From Pseudomonas borbori (GTDB lineage: Bacteria > Pseudomonadota > Gammaproteobacteria > Pseudomonadales > Pseudomonadaceae): 64,000 bases of DNA. Position numbers and translations under genes: made by a program. A model generated the notes under the pieces. That model ran no database searches. It was not told where the DNA came from and worked only from the letters and a program-made list of their open reading frames with translations. Shown here in pieces: positions 9,230 through 17,668 of the stretch. Position 1 is the stretch's first letter. The number at the start of each line of letters is the position of its first letter. Location: NCBI RefSeq assembly GCF_900115555.1, contig NZ_FOWX01000005.1:62001-126000 (forward strand), written 5' to 3'.

Positions 9230-12200
9230 ATGTTTAAAGCCAGTCACGTCTTGCAGGACGAGTTCCTTAACCGGATCTCTGCCGCCAAGGCCGCCGATTT
9301 TTTCCCTGTCATCAGCGCCAACTACAGCGTTGACGAGGCAGCCTATCTCACTGAGCTCTTGCAGCTCGCCGATCCCGGTGAGGCCGGCATCGAGGCTATC
9401 CGCCGCGGTGCCCGTACCCTGATTCAGGATGTACGCAGCCGGGACAATGCCGTCGATACCCTCGACGCACTGCTGCGTCAGTACAGCCTCGATACCCAGG
9501 AAGGGCTGATGCTCATGTGCCTGGCCGAGGCTTTGCTGCGCGTGCCGGATGCCGCCACCGCCGACGCGCTGATCCGCGACAAACTGAGTGCCGCCGAGTG
9601 GGAACGCCACCTCGGCAAGAGCGACAACGTGCTGGTCAATTTCGCCGCCTGGGGCCTGGTGATGACCGGCAAGGTGGTCGACCCGGACGCCGCCGACGGT
9701 CGGCCGAAGAAGGTCATCGGCCGCCTGATCCAGCGTTCCGGCGAGCCGGTGATCCGCGCCGCGATGAACCAGGCGATGAAGCTGATGGGCAAGCAGTTCG
9801 TGCTCGGTCGCAATATCGCCGAGGCGCTGAAGAACGGTCGTTCCGAGCGCGAAAAAGGCTACACCTATTCCTTCGACATGCTTGGCGAGGCGGCCTTGAC
9901 TGCCGATGACGCCGAGAAGTACATGGCCGACTACCGCAAGGCCATCGATACCGTGGGGGCCGAGCCGCAGGTCGGTCCGGGGCCGAAGCCGTCGATCTCG
10001 ATCAAGCTGTCGGCCCTGCATCCGCGTTACGAAGTGGCCCAGCGCGAGCGCGTGCTGACCGAGCTGTTCGCCAATGTGCTGGAACTGGCGGTGCGCGCGC
10101 GCAAACTGGGCGTCGGCATCTCGGTGGACGCCGAGGAAGCCGACCGCCTGGAACTGTCGCTGGAGCTGTACGAGAAGCTGATGCGCGACCCGGCCCTCAA
10201 AGGCTGGGGCGAATTCGGCCTGGTGGTGCAGGCCTACTCCAAGCGCTGCCTGCCGGTGCTGGTGTGGCTCACCCTGTTGGGCAAGGAACTCGGCGAGAAG
10301 ATGCCGCTGCGCCTGGTCAAGGGCGCCTACTGGGACACCGAGATCAAGCAGTGCCAGGTCCAGGGCCTGGACGGCTACCCGGTGTTCACCCGCAAGGAAG
10401 GCACCGATACCTCCTACCTGACCTGCGCGCGCTTCCTGCTGTCGGAGTTCACCCGTGGGGTGATCTACCCGCAGTTCGCCAGCCACAACGCCCACACCGT
10501 CAGCTGCATCCTGGCGATGGCCGCCGAGCACCGGCAGCCGCGCGAGTTCGAGTTCCAGCGCCTGCACGGCATGGGCGACGCACTGTACGACACGGTGCTG
10601 GAAAAGCATGGCAAGACCGTGCGCATCTATGCCCCGGTCGGCGCGCACAAGGATCTGCTGCCCTACCTGGTCCGCCGCCTGCTGGAAAATGGCGCGAACT
10701 CCTCGTTCGTCCACCAGTTGGTCGACCCGAGCACGCCGATCGAGTCACTTCTCGATCATCCGGTGACGCAACTGCGCAAGTTCAAAACCCTCGCTAATGA
10801 CAAAATCCCCCTTCCGCCTGCTCTGTTCGGTACCGCGCGGAAAAACTCCCAAGGCCTCAACATGAACATCCAGCAGTCTCTGGCTGAGCTTGAGCTCGCC
10901 TATCAGCCGCACCTCAACCGTCAATGGCAGGCCGCACCGGTGATCAACGGGCAGACGCTGCCCGGCACCGCGCAGGACGTGCACTGCCCCTATGAGCTGA
11001 GCAAGCTGGTCGGCAGCGCCCAGTTCGCCAGCGCCGCCCAGGCCGCCCAGGCGCTGGACGTGCTCAGCGCTGCCTGGCCGCGCTGGAATGCCACGCCGGT
11101 CGACCAGCGCGCGAGCATCCTCGAGCGCCTGGCCGATCTGCTCGAGAGCAACCGCGGCGAGCTGATGGCGCTGTGCACCCTGGAAGCCGGCAAGTCCATG
11201 CAGGACGGCATCGACGAAGTGCGCGAGGCCGTGGATTTCTGCCGTTACTACGCCCAGCAGGCGCGCCTGCGCCTGGGCCGCGAGGAGCTGAAAGGCCCGA
11301 CCGGCGAGCGCAACGAACTGTTCCACGAAGGCCGTGGCATCTTCGTCTGCGTCAGCCCGTGGAACTTCCCCCTGGCCATCTACCTCGGCCAGATCGCCGC
11401 CGCCCTGGTCGCCGGTAACTGTGTGCTGGCCAAGCCGGCCGAGCAGACCAGCCTGATCGCCGCCCGTGCCCTGGAGCTGATGTTCGAGGCCGGCCTGCCG
11501 GCGGATGTGATCGCCTTCCTGCCCGGCGACGGCGCCACCCTCGGTGGCGTGTTCTGCCGTGATGCCCGGGTCGCCGGGGTGTGCTTCACCGGCTCCACCG
11601 ACACGGCGCGGATCATCAACCGCCAGTTGGCCGAGAAGGCCGGGCCGATCGCCGCGCTGATCGCCGAGACCGGCGGGCAGAACGCGATGATCGTCGACTC
11701 CACCGCGCTGCCCGAGCAGGTGGTCAAGGATGCCGTGCAATCGGCCTTCACCAGCGCCGGCCAGCGTTGCTCGGCGCTGCGCGTGCTCTATGTACAGGCC
11801 GACATCGCCGAACGGGTGCTGGATCTGCTCAAGGGCGCCATGGCCGAACTGAAGGTCGGCCCGACCCAGCTGCGCGCAAGCGACGTCGGCCCGGTGATCG
11901 ATGGCGAAGCCAAGGCGGGCCTGGACGCGCATATCGCCCAGCTCAAGGGCGAGGGCAAGCTGATCGCCGAAACGCCGCTGCCGGCTGGCCTGCACGGTCA
12001 CTTCGTCGCGCCGGTGGCCTTCGAGATCGGCGGCATCGCCGAGCTGAAGAAGGAAAACTTCGGCCCCATCCTGCATATCGTGCGTTACCAGGCCAGCGAA
12101 CTGGAGCAGGTGGTCGCCGCGATCAATGGCACCGGTTACGGCCTGACCCTCGGCGTGCATACCCGCAACGAGGAAACCGCCGAGCGCATCGAGGCCCTGG

Positions 12201-12409
12201 CGCGCGTCGGCAACCTCTACGTCAATCGCAACCAGATCGGCGCCGTGGTCGGCGTGCAGCCGTTCGGCGGTTGCGGCCTGTCCGGCACCGGACCGAAAGC
12301 CGGCGGCCCGAGCTACCTGCTGCGTTTCGTCAACGAACGTACCACCTCGGTCAACACCACGGCGGTGGGCGGCAACGCCTCGCTGCTGTCGCTGGTCGAC
12401 GAGGACTAA
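9230..12409 (+). CDS. putA: bifunctional proline dehydrogenase / P5C dehydrogenase
   Basis: Oxidises L-proline to glutamate in two steps at the inner membrane face. 1059 residues: an alpha-helical arm, the FAD proline dehydrogenase barrel (about 190-490; SISIKLSALHPRYE, VVQAYSKR, RLVKGAYWDTEIK, ASHNAHT) and the NAD aldehyde dehydrogenase domain (about 540-1040; PWNFPLAIYLGQIAAALVAG, catalytic Glu813 in ETGGQN and Cys847 in SAGQRCSALR). There is no ribbon-helix-helix DNA-binding domain, as in P. aeruginosa PutA, so it cannot be its own repressor. Start at ATG 9230 is preferred over 9221 because AAGAGG is then nine bases away and the protein begins MFKASHVLQ as in relatives. Confidence 0.97.
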   Translation: MFKASHVLQDEFLNRISAAKAADFFPVISANYSVDEAAYLTELLQLADPGEAGIEAIRRGARTLIQDVRSRDNAVDTLDALLRQYSLDTQEGLMLMCLAEALLRVPDAATADALIRDKLSAAEWERHLGKSDNVLVNFAAWGLVMTGKVVDPDAADGRPKKVIGRLIQRSGEPVIRAAMNQAMKLMGKQFVLGRNIAEALKNGRSEREKGYTYSFDMLGEAALTADDAEKYMADYRKAIDTVGAEPQVGPGPKPSISIKLSALHPRYEVAQRERVLTELFANVLELAVRARKLGVGISVDAEEADRLELSLELYEKLMRDPALKGWGEFGLVVQAYSKRCLPVLVWLTLLGKELGEKMPLRLVKGAYWDTEIKQCQVQGLDGYPVFTRKEGTDTSYLTCARFLLSEFTRGVIYPQFASHNAHTVSCILAMAAEHRQPREFEFQRLHGMGDALYDTVLEKHGKTVRIYAPVGAHKDLLPYLVRRLLENGANSSFVHQLVDPSTPIESLLDHPVTQLRKFKTLANDKIPLPPALFGTARKNSQGLNMNIQQSLAELELAYQPHLNRQWQAAPVINGQTLPGTAQDVHCPYELSKLVGSAQFASAAQAAQALDVLSAAWPRWNATPVDQRASILERLADLLESNRGELMALCTLEAGKSMQDGIDEVREAVDFCRYYAQQARLRLGREELKGPTGERNELFHEGRGIFVCVSPWNFPLAIYLGQIAAALVAGNCVLAKPAEQTSLIAARALELMFEAGLPADVIAFLPGDGATLGGVFCRDARVAGVCFTGSTDTARIINRQLAEKAGPIAALIAETGGQNAMIVDSTALPEQVVKDAVQSAFTSAGQRCSALRVLYVQADIAERVLDLLKGAMAELKVGPTQLRASDVGPVIDGEAKAGLDAHIAQLKGEGKLIAETPLPAGLHGHFVAPVAFEIGGIAELKKENFGPILHIVRYQASELEQVVAAINGTGYGLTLGVHTRNEETAERIEALARVGNLYVNRNQIGAVVGVQPFGGCGLSGTGPKAGGPSYLLRFVNERTTSVNTTAVGGNASLLSLVDED

Positions 12410-12510
12410 GAGCTTGTGGGAGAGCACGCCTGCTGCGACCGCCCCTGGCGTCCGCTGCTGGCGTTGCGTTAAGCGAAAAACAGGAGACGCTCGGTATTTT
12501 TCCAAGCTCT
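12409..12510 (+). other. possible long hairpin after putA
   Basis: AGAGCTTG at 12409-12416 overlaps the putA stop and is complementary to CAAGCTCT at 12503-12510. The stem is short for a 100-base loop, so this may be chance. The rest of the 253-base putA-putP gap shows nothing else. Confidence 0.25.
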
Positions 12511-12662
12511 GATTTTCAGGGGCAGGCTTACAAGGCCAGTCCCGCCTCCGGCCAGATGGTCAGGCGTGCACCTGGTCGGTGGTTTCAAGGCAGTGGCCGC
12601 ATACAGCGGTCGCTTAACAACTAGAGTCACGGCCCGAGCCGTGCCAACAAGAGAACAACAAG

Positions 12663-14153
12663 ATGAACGAGCAGAACGTTTTTGTTGTAGGGGTGACCTT
12701 CGTGGTCTACCTGGTGATGATGTTGTGGCTGGGTCTGGTGGCCTACAAACGCACCAGCAATTTGTCCGATTACATCCTCGGCGGCCGTTCCATCGGCCCG
12801 ACCACCGCGGCGTTGTCGGCTGGCGCTTCCGACATGAGTGGCTGGCTGCTGCTGGGCTTGCCGGGCTACGCCCTGGCCGCTGGTTTCGAAGCCACCTGGA
12901 TCGCCGTCGGCCTGCTGGCCGGCACCTGGCTGAACTGGTTGTTCGTGGCCCAGCGTCTGCGTGTGTATTCGCACACGGCCAATGATTCGGTGACCATGCC
13001 GTCCTACTTCGAGAATCGTTTCAACGACAAATCCCGCGCCCTGCGCGTGGTGTCGGCGTTGATCATCCTGACCTTCTTCCTGTTCTATACCAGCTCCGGC
13101 CTGGTGGCGTCCGGCAAGCTGTTCGAAACCGTGTTCGGTCTCGATTACCCGATTGCCGTGGTGATCGGTACCCTGGCGGTGGTGTCCTACACCCTGTTCG
13201 GCGGCTTCCTCGCCGTGGCCTGGACCGACGTGGTGCAAGGCCTGCTGATGGCCGCGGCGCTGGTGCTGGTGCCGGTATTCGCGCTCAATGCCGTGGGTGG
13301 CGTGGATGCCGCGCATCTGGCGATTGCGGCGAAGAATCCCGAGTTGTTGACTTTCTTCAACGATGTCAAGGGCGAGCCGCTGGGCATCATCGCGATCCTC
13401 TCGCTGCTCGGTTGGGGCCTGGGCTACTTCGGCCAGCCGCATATCCTCGCGCGTTTCAAGGCGATCTCCGACGACAAGGACATTCCGACCGCGCGCCGCA
13501 TCGCGGTGAGCTGGACCGCCCTGACCCTGATCGCCGCCCTGGCCATCGGCTGGATTGGCATCGGCTATCTGGAAACCGATCTGGGCGACGCCGAAACCGT
13601 GTTCATGGTCCTGGTCAACAGCCTGTTCCACCCGGTAGTGGCCGGTATTCTGATGGCCGCCGTGCTGGCTGCGATCATGTCCACCGCCGACTCGCAACTG
13701 CTGGTCAGCTCCTCGGCCCTGGCCGAGGACTTCTACAAGGCCATCCTCAAGAAAGATGCAGGCGACGCCGAGCTGGTATGGATCGGCCGTGGCGCCGTGG
13801 TGCTGATCGCCATCATCGCCCTGGTCTTGGCGCTGAACCCGGATACCACCGTCCTGGGTCTGGTGTCCTACGCCTGGGCCGGCTTCGGCGCCGCCTTCGG
13901 CCCGGCCATCCTGCTGTCGCTGTACTGGAATCGGATGAACCGCAATGGCGCCCTGGCCGGCATCATTCTCGGCGGCGTGACCGTGGTGGTCTGGAAGCAA
14001 CTGGCAAGCCTGGGCGGTATCTTCGGTCTGTACGAAATCATCCCCGGCTTCATCCTGGCCAGCGTCGGCATCGTCGTCGTCAGCCTGCTGAGCGAAGAGC
14101 CGGAGGCTGCGCTGCAAGTCCAGTTCGACGAGGTCGGGCGCAAGCTGGCCTGA
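12663..14153 (+). CDS. putP: sodium/proline symporter
   Basis: Sodium:solute symporter (SSS family, LeuT fold) of 496 residues importing proline for PutA. About 13 hydrophobic helices are visible; the stretch SDYILGGRSIGPTTAALSAG followed by ASDMSGWLLLGLPG is the sodium- and proline-binding region of PutP, and STADSQLLVSSSALAED in helix 8-9 is also conserved. The start ATG 12663 follows an AAGAGAAC sequence. Transcribed in the same direction as putA, 253 bases downstream, so probably with its own promoter. Confidence 0.97.
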   Translation: MNEQNVFVVGVTFVVYLVMMLWLGLVAYKRTSNLSDYILGGRSIGPTTAALSAGASDMSGWLLLGLPGYALAAGFEATWIAVGLLAGTWLNWLFVAQRLRVYSHTANDSVTMPSYFENRFNDKSRALRVVSALIILTFFLFYTSSGLVASGKLFETVFGLDYPIAVVIGTLAVVSYTLFGGFLAVAWTDVVQGLLMAAALVLVPVFALNAVGGVDAAHLAIAAKNPELLTFFNDVKGEPLGIIAILSLLGWGLGYFGQPHILARFKAISDDKDIPTARRIAVSWTALTLIAALAIGWIGIGYLETDLGDAETVFMVLVNSLFHPVVAGILMAAVLAAIMSTADSQLLVSSSALAEDFYKAILKKDAGDAELVWIGRGAVVLIAIIALVLALNPDTTVLGLVSYAWAGFGAAFGPAILLSLYWNRMNRNGALAGIILGGVTVVVWKQLASLGGIFGLYEIIPGFILASVGIVVVSLLSEEPEAALQVQFDEVGRKLA

Positions 14154-14168
14154 TCCGCTGGGATTCAT

Positions 14169-14200
14169 CCCCGCCTGCAGCCGGTCGTCTGCAGGCGGGG
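14169..14200 (+). terminator. strong stem-loop after putP
   Basis: Perfect 12-bp stem CCCCGCCTGCAG / CTGCAGGCGGGG with an 8-base loop, 15 bases after the putP stop; no T-run follows directly. Confidence 0.6.
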
Positions 14201-14251
14201 CGCTCGAGTCAGGATCTGGCTCGGGCCCCACGACGACCCGATAGTGCTTTG

Positions 14252-14288
14252 CCGGCTCACACCCCGTTGTGTTGGGCCGGTTTTTTTT
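14252..14288 (+). terminator. intrinsic terminator downstream of putP
   Basis: CCGGC/GCCGG stem with inner CACA/TGTG pairing followed by eight T residues (14281-14288). Confidence 0.85.
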
Positions 14289-14513
14289 GCCTGGGCGGAT
14301 CAGTGGTCGTGCGGGTGCTGCGGCGGCCTGCTATGCCTGACAAGGCACACTGGCGGAACGCAACCATGCTTCGGTCCGCGCGGTGCTGCGCAAGCAACAG
14401 GCTCAAGTAATCGATGGTCGGACTCGCGGATTTGGAAGAATGGCGGCCCTCTTCCAGGTAATCGCTGCCGGCTCTGTGACCGCCATTCAGCAACCCTGAC
14501 AAGGGGTGTAATC

Positions 14514-14804
14514 ATGGCAACCTTCATCTCGCTGGTTAATTTCACCGATCAGGGCATTCGGGCGGTCAAGGACTCACCGGATCGCTTTCAGGCATTCAAG
14601 GCGCTGGGGCAAACGCTGGGCATAGAGGTCAAGGCCGTCTATTGGACCGTGGGCAGTTACGACCTGGTGCTGATCGTCGAGGGGGACGAGGAGGCAGCCA
14701 TCTCGCTGCTGTTGAAAGTAGGCTCGCTCGGCAATACGCGCAGCCAGACACTGCGTGGCTTCTCGGAGCAGGAGATGCGCAAGATCATCGGCAATATGCC
14801 TTAG
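14514..14804 (+). CDS. GYD-domain protein
   Basis: 96 residues. The sequence matches the small alpha/beta GYD family: MATFISLVNFTDQGI at the N-terminus, then the family's namesake region, here VGSYDLVLIVEGDEE (GSYD in place of GxYD), and a C-terminal SQTLRGFSEQEM. GYD proteins are ferredoxin-like-fold proteins of unknown function. Start at ATG 14514 with AAGGGGTG ten bases upstream; the longer frame upstream overlaps terminators. Monocistronic, followed by its own terminator. Confidence 0.85.
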   Translation: MATFISLVNFTDQGIRAVKDSPDRFQAFKALGQTLGIEVKAVYWTVGSYDLVLIVEGDEEAAISLLLKVGSLGNTRSQTLRGFSEQEMRKIIGNMP

Positions 14805-14848
14805 CGTGAATGATGTGCCGCAGGTGCACAACAGCGGCAGTCGTGTAG

Positions 14849-14878
14849 CGGCCCCACCCTTGGTGCGGGCCGTTTTTT
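14849..14878 (+). terminator. intrinsic terminator after the GYD gene
   Basis: CGGCCC/GGGCCG outer stem and CACC/GGTG inner stem with one C-C mismatch, followed by six T residues. Confidence 0.88.
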
Positions 14879-15086
14879 ATCGAGGCGATGGCGCTCGCCG
14901 CATTTCCCGCCGCCCGGGGCGTCAGACCCGCCAGATGCTGCCAGAGCCCTGGGGCGCTTGCAGGCTATCCTGCGAGTCGCCCCGCAAGGCCCGTCGGGCA
15001 TCAATCGGTTCGCCAGCTATTCTTGTTAGCAACCCTTGGCTAAATCGGCAGGCGGCCTGGTTCTGCCGCCAGCGAGGCTGATGATA

Positions 15087-16214
15087 ATGCGCACCGCACT
15101 CCTTGGCTTGGGCGAGCCTGCCCCGTGGTTCACCTGTCGTACCGAGACCCGTGAGCGCTTCGTGTTCGATACGGTCGCTGGTCGTTATGTGGTGCTGTGT
15201 TTCTTCGGTTCCGCCGCCGAGCCCGGCAGTGCCCAGTTGCTCAGGCAACTGGCTGCGAGTCGCCAGCGTTTCGATGATGCCAACCTGTGCTTTTTCGGGG
15301 TCACGGTCGATCCCGAGGACGAGCGCCAGCAACGGGTGCGCACGGCTTTGCCGGGGGTGCGCTATATCTGGGATTTCGATCGCCAGGTGAGCGAACTCTA
15401 TGGGGCGCTGCAGCCGGATGGCGGCTACCGCCGGGTCACCTATGTCCTCGATCCGATGTTGCGCGTGCTCGCGGTACTGCCGTTCCAGGCTTCCACGGAT
15501 CTGCACATGCCCGCTTTGCTGGCGGTGCTCGATCGCCTGCCAGCCATCGGCCCGTCATTTCCGGTTGCGCCCAGGGCTCCGGTGCTGGTCTTGCCCAGGG
15601 TGTTCGAGCCCAAGCTGTGCCAGGCCCTGATCGACTACTACCGTAACCACGGCGGAGAACCCTCCGGTTTCATGCAGGATATCGATGGCCGGACGCAGCT
15701 GGTGCATGGTCAGGATCACAAGAGTCGGCGCGACTGTACGTTGGCGGACGAGGAGTTGCGCCAGGCTTGTCGACGGCGCATCCAGGAGCGGGTGGCGCCT
15801 GAAATCCACAAGGCATTCCAGTTTCGCGCCACGCGCATGGAGCGCTACCTGATCGGCTGTTACGAGGCCGGCGAGGGCGGGCATTTCCGTGCGCACCGCG
15901 ACAACACCACCAAAGGCACGGCACACCGCCGTTTCGCCATTTCCCTGTTTCTCAACAGCGGTGACTACGAGGGCGGTTTTCTGCGTTTCCCCGAATTCGG
16001 CCCAGGGCTGTATACGGCGCCGCCTGGAGGTGCGGTGGTGTTCTCCTGCGGCTTGCTGCATGAGGCCAGTCCGGTCACCCATGGCCAGCGCTATATGTTT
16101 CTGCCGTTTCTCTACGACGAACAGGCGCGGCGAATCCGCGAGGAAAATCAGGCGTTTCTCGATGCCGGGCCTGACCCGGCAGCGCCGTCTGGCACGCCGG
16201 GGGAGGCCTGTTAG
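15087..16214 (+). CDS. cysteine-less peroxiredoxin-like domain fused to 2-oxoglutarate/Fe(II) dioxygenase
   Basis: 375 residues. Residues 1-155 have a thioredoxin-fold peroxiredoxin (AhpC/TSA) pattern: GEPAPWFTCRTE, VLCFFGSA, FFGVTVDPEDE, YVLDPMLRVL. The loop that should carry the peroxidatic Cys (PxxxTxxC) reads GSAAEPGSAQLL, so peroxidase chemistry is lost. Residues about 180-350 form a prolyl-4-hydroxylase-like dioxygenase with iron ligands His270 and Asp272 (HRD) and His325 (LLHEASPVT), and the 2-oxoglutarate-binding Arg335 (GQRYMF). It is therefore likely an active oxygenase on a protein or amino-acid substrate that is not known. ATG 15087 is preferred over 15081 because GAGG is then nine bases upstream. 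Confidence 0.85.
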   Translation: MRTALLGLGEPAPWFTCRTETRERFVFDTVAGRYVVLCFFGSAAEPGSAQLLRQLAASRQRFDDANLCFFGVTVDPEDERQQRVRTALPGVRYIWDFDRQVSELYGALQPDGGYRRVTYVLDPMLRVLAVLPFQASTDLHMPALLAVLDRLPAIGPSFPVAPRAPVLVLPRVFEPKLCQALIDYYRNHGGEPSGFMQDIDGRTQLVHGQDHKSRRDCTLADEELRQACRRRIQERVAPEIHKAFQFRATRMERYLIGCYEAGEGGHFRAHRDNTTKGTAHRRFAISLFLNSGDYEGGFLRFPEFGPGLYTAPPGGAVVFSCGLLHEASPVTHGQRYMFLPFLYDEQARRIREENQAFLDAGPDPAAPSGTPGEAC

Positions 16215-16219
16215 CCCGG

Positions 16220-16243
16220 GTGCCCGCAGCCGCCCTCGGGCAC
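16220..16243 (+). terminator. stem-loop after the dioxygenase gene
   Basis: GTGCCCG / CGGGCAC 7-bp stem six bases after the stop codon, followed by TTT. Confidence 0.5.
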
Positions 16244-16390
16244 TTTCCGCTGTGAGGCGTGCTCGCCTTGAGGGGTTCGCCTTACCTGCGCTGGCTATAT
16301 CGGGCGGCATGCCAACTTGCCCCTGTGTTTGCCGCCAGCATGGTTCTAAACTGCTTGGACATAACTAAAACATTGCGTGACCTTGCCTGC

Positions 16391-17320
16391 ATGAAAATTC
16401 ATCCACTGCCTCCGCTCAATAGCCTGGTGGCATTTGAAGCCGCTGCGCGCCATTTGAGCTTTACCCTGGCCGCCCAGGAACTGAACGTCACCCAGGGCGC
16501 GATCAGCCGTCAGGTGCGTTTGCTCGAGGATTACCTGGGCAAGACCCTGTTCGAGCGCACCACCCGGGCGATCAACCTGAGCCCGACCGGCAGTCAGTAC
16601 TACGATACCGTGCGCGACGCGCTCATGCAGGTGGCCCAGGCCACCGGCGAGATTCGCCACTGGCGTGGCGCTCAGCAGGTGACGGTGGCCACCAGCACGG
16701 CCATGGCCTCGTTGTGGCTGCTGCCCAAGGTGGCCGAGTTCCAGCGCGACAATGAAGAGATCGACCTGCGCATCATCGCCTATGACCACGTCAAGGAGTT
16801 CGCCCGCCTGGATTGTGACCTGGCGCTGTACTACTGCCGCACGCCGCCCAAGGATATTCAGGTCACGCCGCTGTTTTCCGAGGAGGTGTTTCCTGTGTGC
16901 AGCCCTGGCTACCTGGCCAAACACCCCGGGTTGCACGAGCCGCAGCAGCTGGCGGCCTGTACCTGGTTGTGGCTGGAGGATCCGCAGCGCGACTGGATCG
17001 GCTGGCCCGAGTGGTTTCAGCGGCTCGGGCTGAAGGCGCTGGAGCCCAAGCGGCGGATCAATATCAACAGCTACTCGATGCTGATCCAGTCGGCGCTGAG
17101 TGGCCAGGGCATCGCCCTGGGCTGGTCGAATCTGGTCGATAACCACCTGCAGAGCGGGGCGCTGGTGCGACCGGTCGAGACCGTGCTGAACACCGAGGCG
17201 CAGTTTTGCCTGCTCGAACCATACAGCCGCGGTCTCGGCCGGCAGAGCGTCCAGCGCTTTCGCAGCTGGTTGCTCGAGCAGTTGCCGGCGTCACTTGCCG
17301 AGGGGCAAGGCGAGGGGTGA
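16391..17320 (+). CDS. LysR-family regulator (GcvA-like), candidate regulator of the BCCT/Rieske locus
   Basis: 309 residues. The N-terminal winged helix-turn-helix is clear (LNSLVAFEAAARHLSFTLAA then ELNVTQGAISRQVRLLEDYLG), followed by the periplasmic-binding-like effector domain. The PPLNSLVAFEAAARHLSF start is typical of the GcvA/AmpR subgroup. Start at ATG 16391; no strong Shine-Dalgarno is visible. The gene is convergent with a BCCT transporter gene, and two T-N11-A boxes with identical arms (19576-19602, 28440-28466) lie in front of the BCCT genes, so I infer that this protein controls the locus. In known DMSP loci the regulator DddR is also a LysR protein. Confidence 0.9.
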   Translation: MKIHPLPPLNSLVAFEAAARHLSFTLAAQELNVTQGAISRQVRLLEDYLGKTLFERTTRAINLSPTGSQYYDTVRDALMQVAQATGEIRHWRGAQQVTVATSTAMASLWLLPKVAEFQRDNEEIDLRIIAYDHVKEFARLDCDLALYYCRTPPKDIQVTPLFSEEVFPVCSPGYLAKHPGLHEPQQLAACTWLWLEDPQRDWIGWPEWFQRLGLKALEPKRRININSYSMLIQSALSGQGIALGWSNLVDNHLQSGALVRPVETVLNTEAQFCLLEPYSRGLGRQSVQRFRSWLLEQLPASLAEGQGEG

Positions 17321-17399
17321 GAGATTGCCCGCTGTCTTCGACGGAGCGCTGTCGCGCAGAAAACCGTAGGTATTCGTGTCTATGGGCTATTGGGCACCC

Positions 17400-17482
17400 G
17401 TAGGCGCGGCGGGGACGCCCAGTCCCATGGCCGCGAAAGGCCGCAAGCCCGTCAGAATATTCGCGGCTAAAGCCCCTCCCAC
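17400..17482. repeat. intergenic hairpin repeat, family B
   Basis: Starts GTAGGCGCGGCGGGGACGCC, continues CAGTCCCATGGCCGCGAAA, and ends CCCCTCCCAC. Related to 17502-17567 and 8938-9008. Confidence 0.6.
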
Positions 17483-17501
17483 AAGAACACCGCCGTACCC
17501 C

Positions 17502-17567
17502 GTAGGAGCGGGGGGGACGCCCAGTTCCATGCCCGCGAAATCCATCGCGGCCATGGGCCGCTCCTAC
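17502..17567. repeat. intergenic hairpin repeat, family B (REP-like)
   Basis: GTAGGAGCGG at the left end pairs with CCGCTCCTAC at the right end; the middle carries GGGACGCCCAGTTCCATGCC. This is the cleanest palindromic copy. Confidence 0.7.
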
Positions 17568-17597
17568 AGAAAACTGCGGTGTCCGCTAACGCTGAAA

Positions 17598-17636
17598 CGA
17601 CCGCTGCCGCGGGCTTGTGGCCGGCGGCAGCGGTCG
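17598..17636 (-). terminator. terminator of the first BCCT gene
   Basis: Perfect 13-bp stem CGACCGCTGCCGC / GCGGCAGCGGTCG with a 13-base loop; on the minus strand it is followed by TTTC only. It lies 33 bases after the BCCT stop. Confidence 0.65.
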
Positions 17637-17668
17637 CTGGAGCGGGTGCGCTGCGTGCAGCGCGGTCG

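Larger units (their letters stand above)
14154..14513. other. putP to GYD-gene intergenic region with two hairpins
   Basis: Holds two stem-loops (14169-14200 and 14252-14288, listed separately). The remaining ~220 bases, up to AAGGGGTG before the GYD gene, show no further gene or repeat that I can recognise. Confidence 0.5.
17321..17668. other. convergent intergenic region with repeats
   Basis: No gene. Contains two copies of the family B hairpin repeat and a terminator for the BCCT gene. Confidence 0.6.

Noticed and set aside
9125-12505. Long antisense frames (529 and 586 codons) opposite putA
   Set aside because: putA is certain on the other strand, and these frames show no domain or ribosome binding site.
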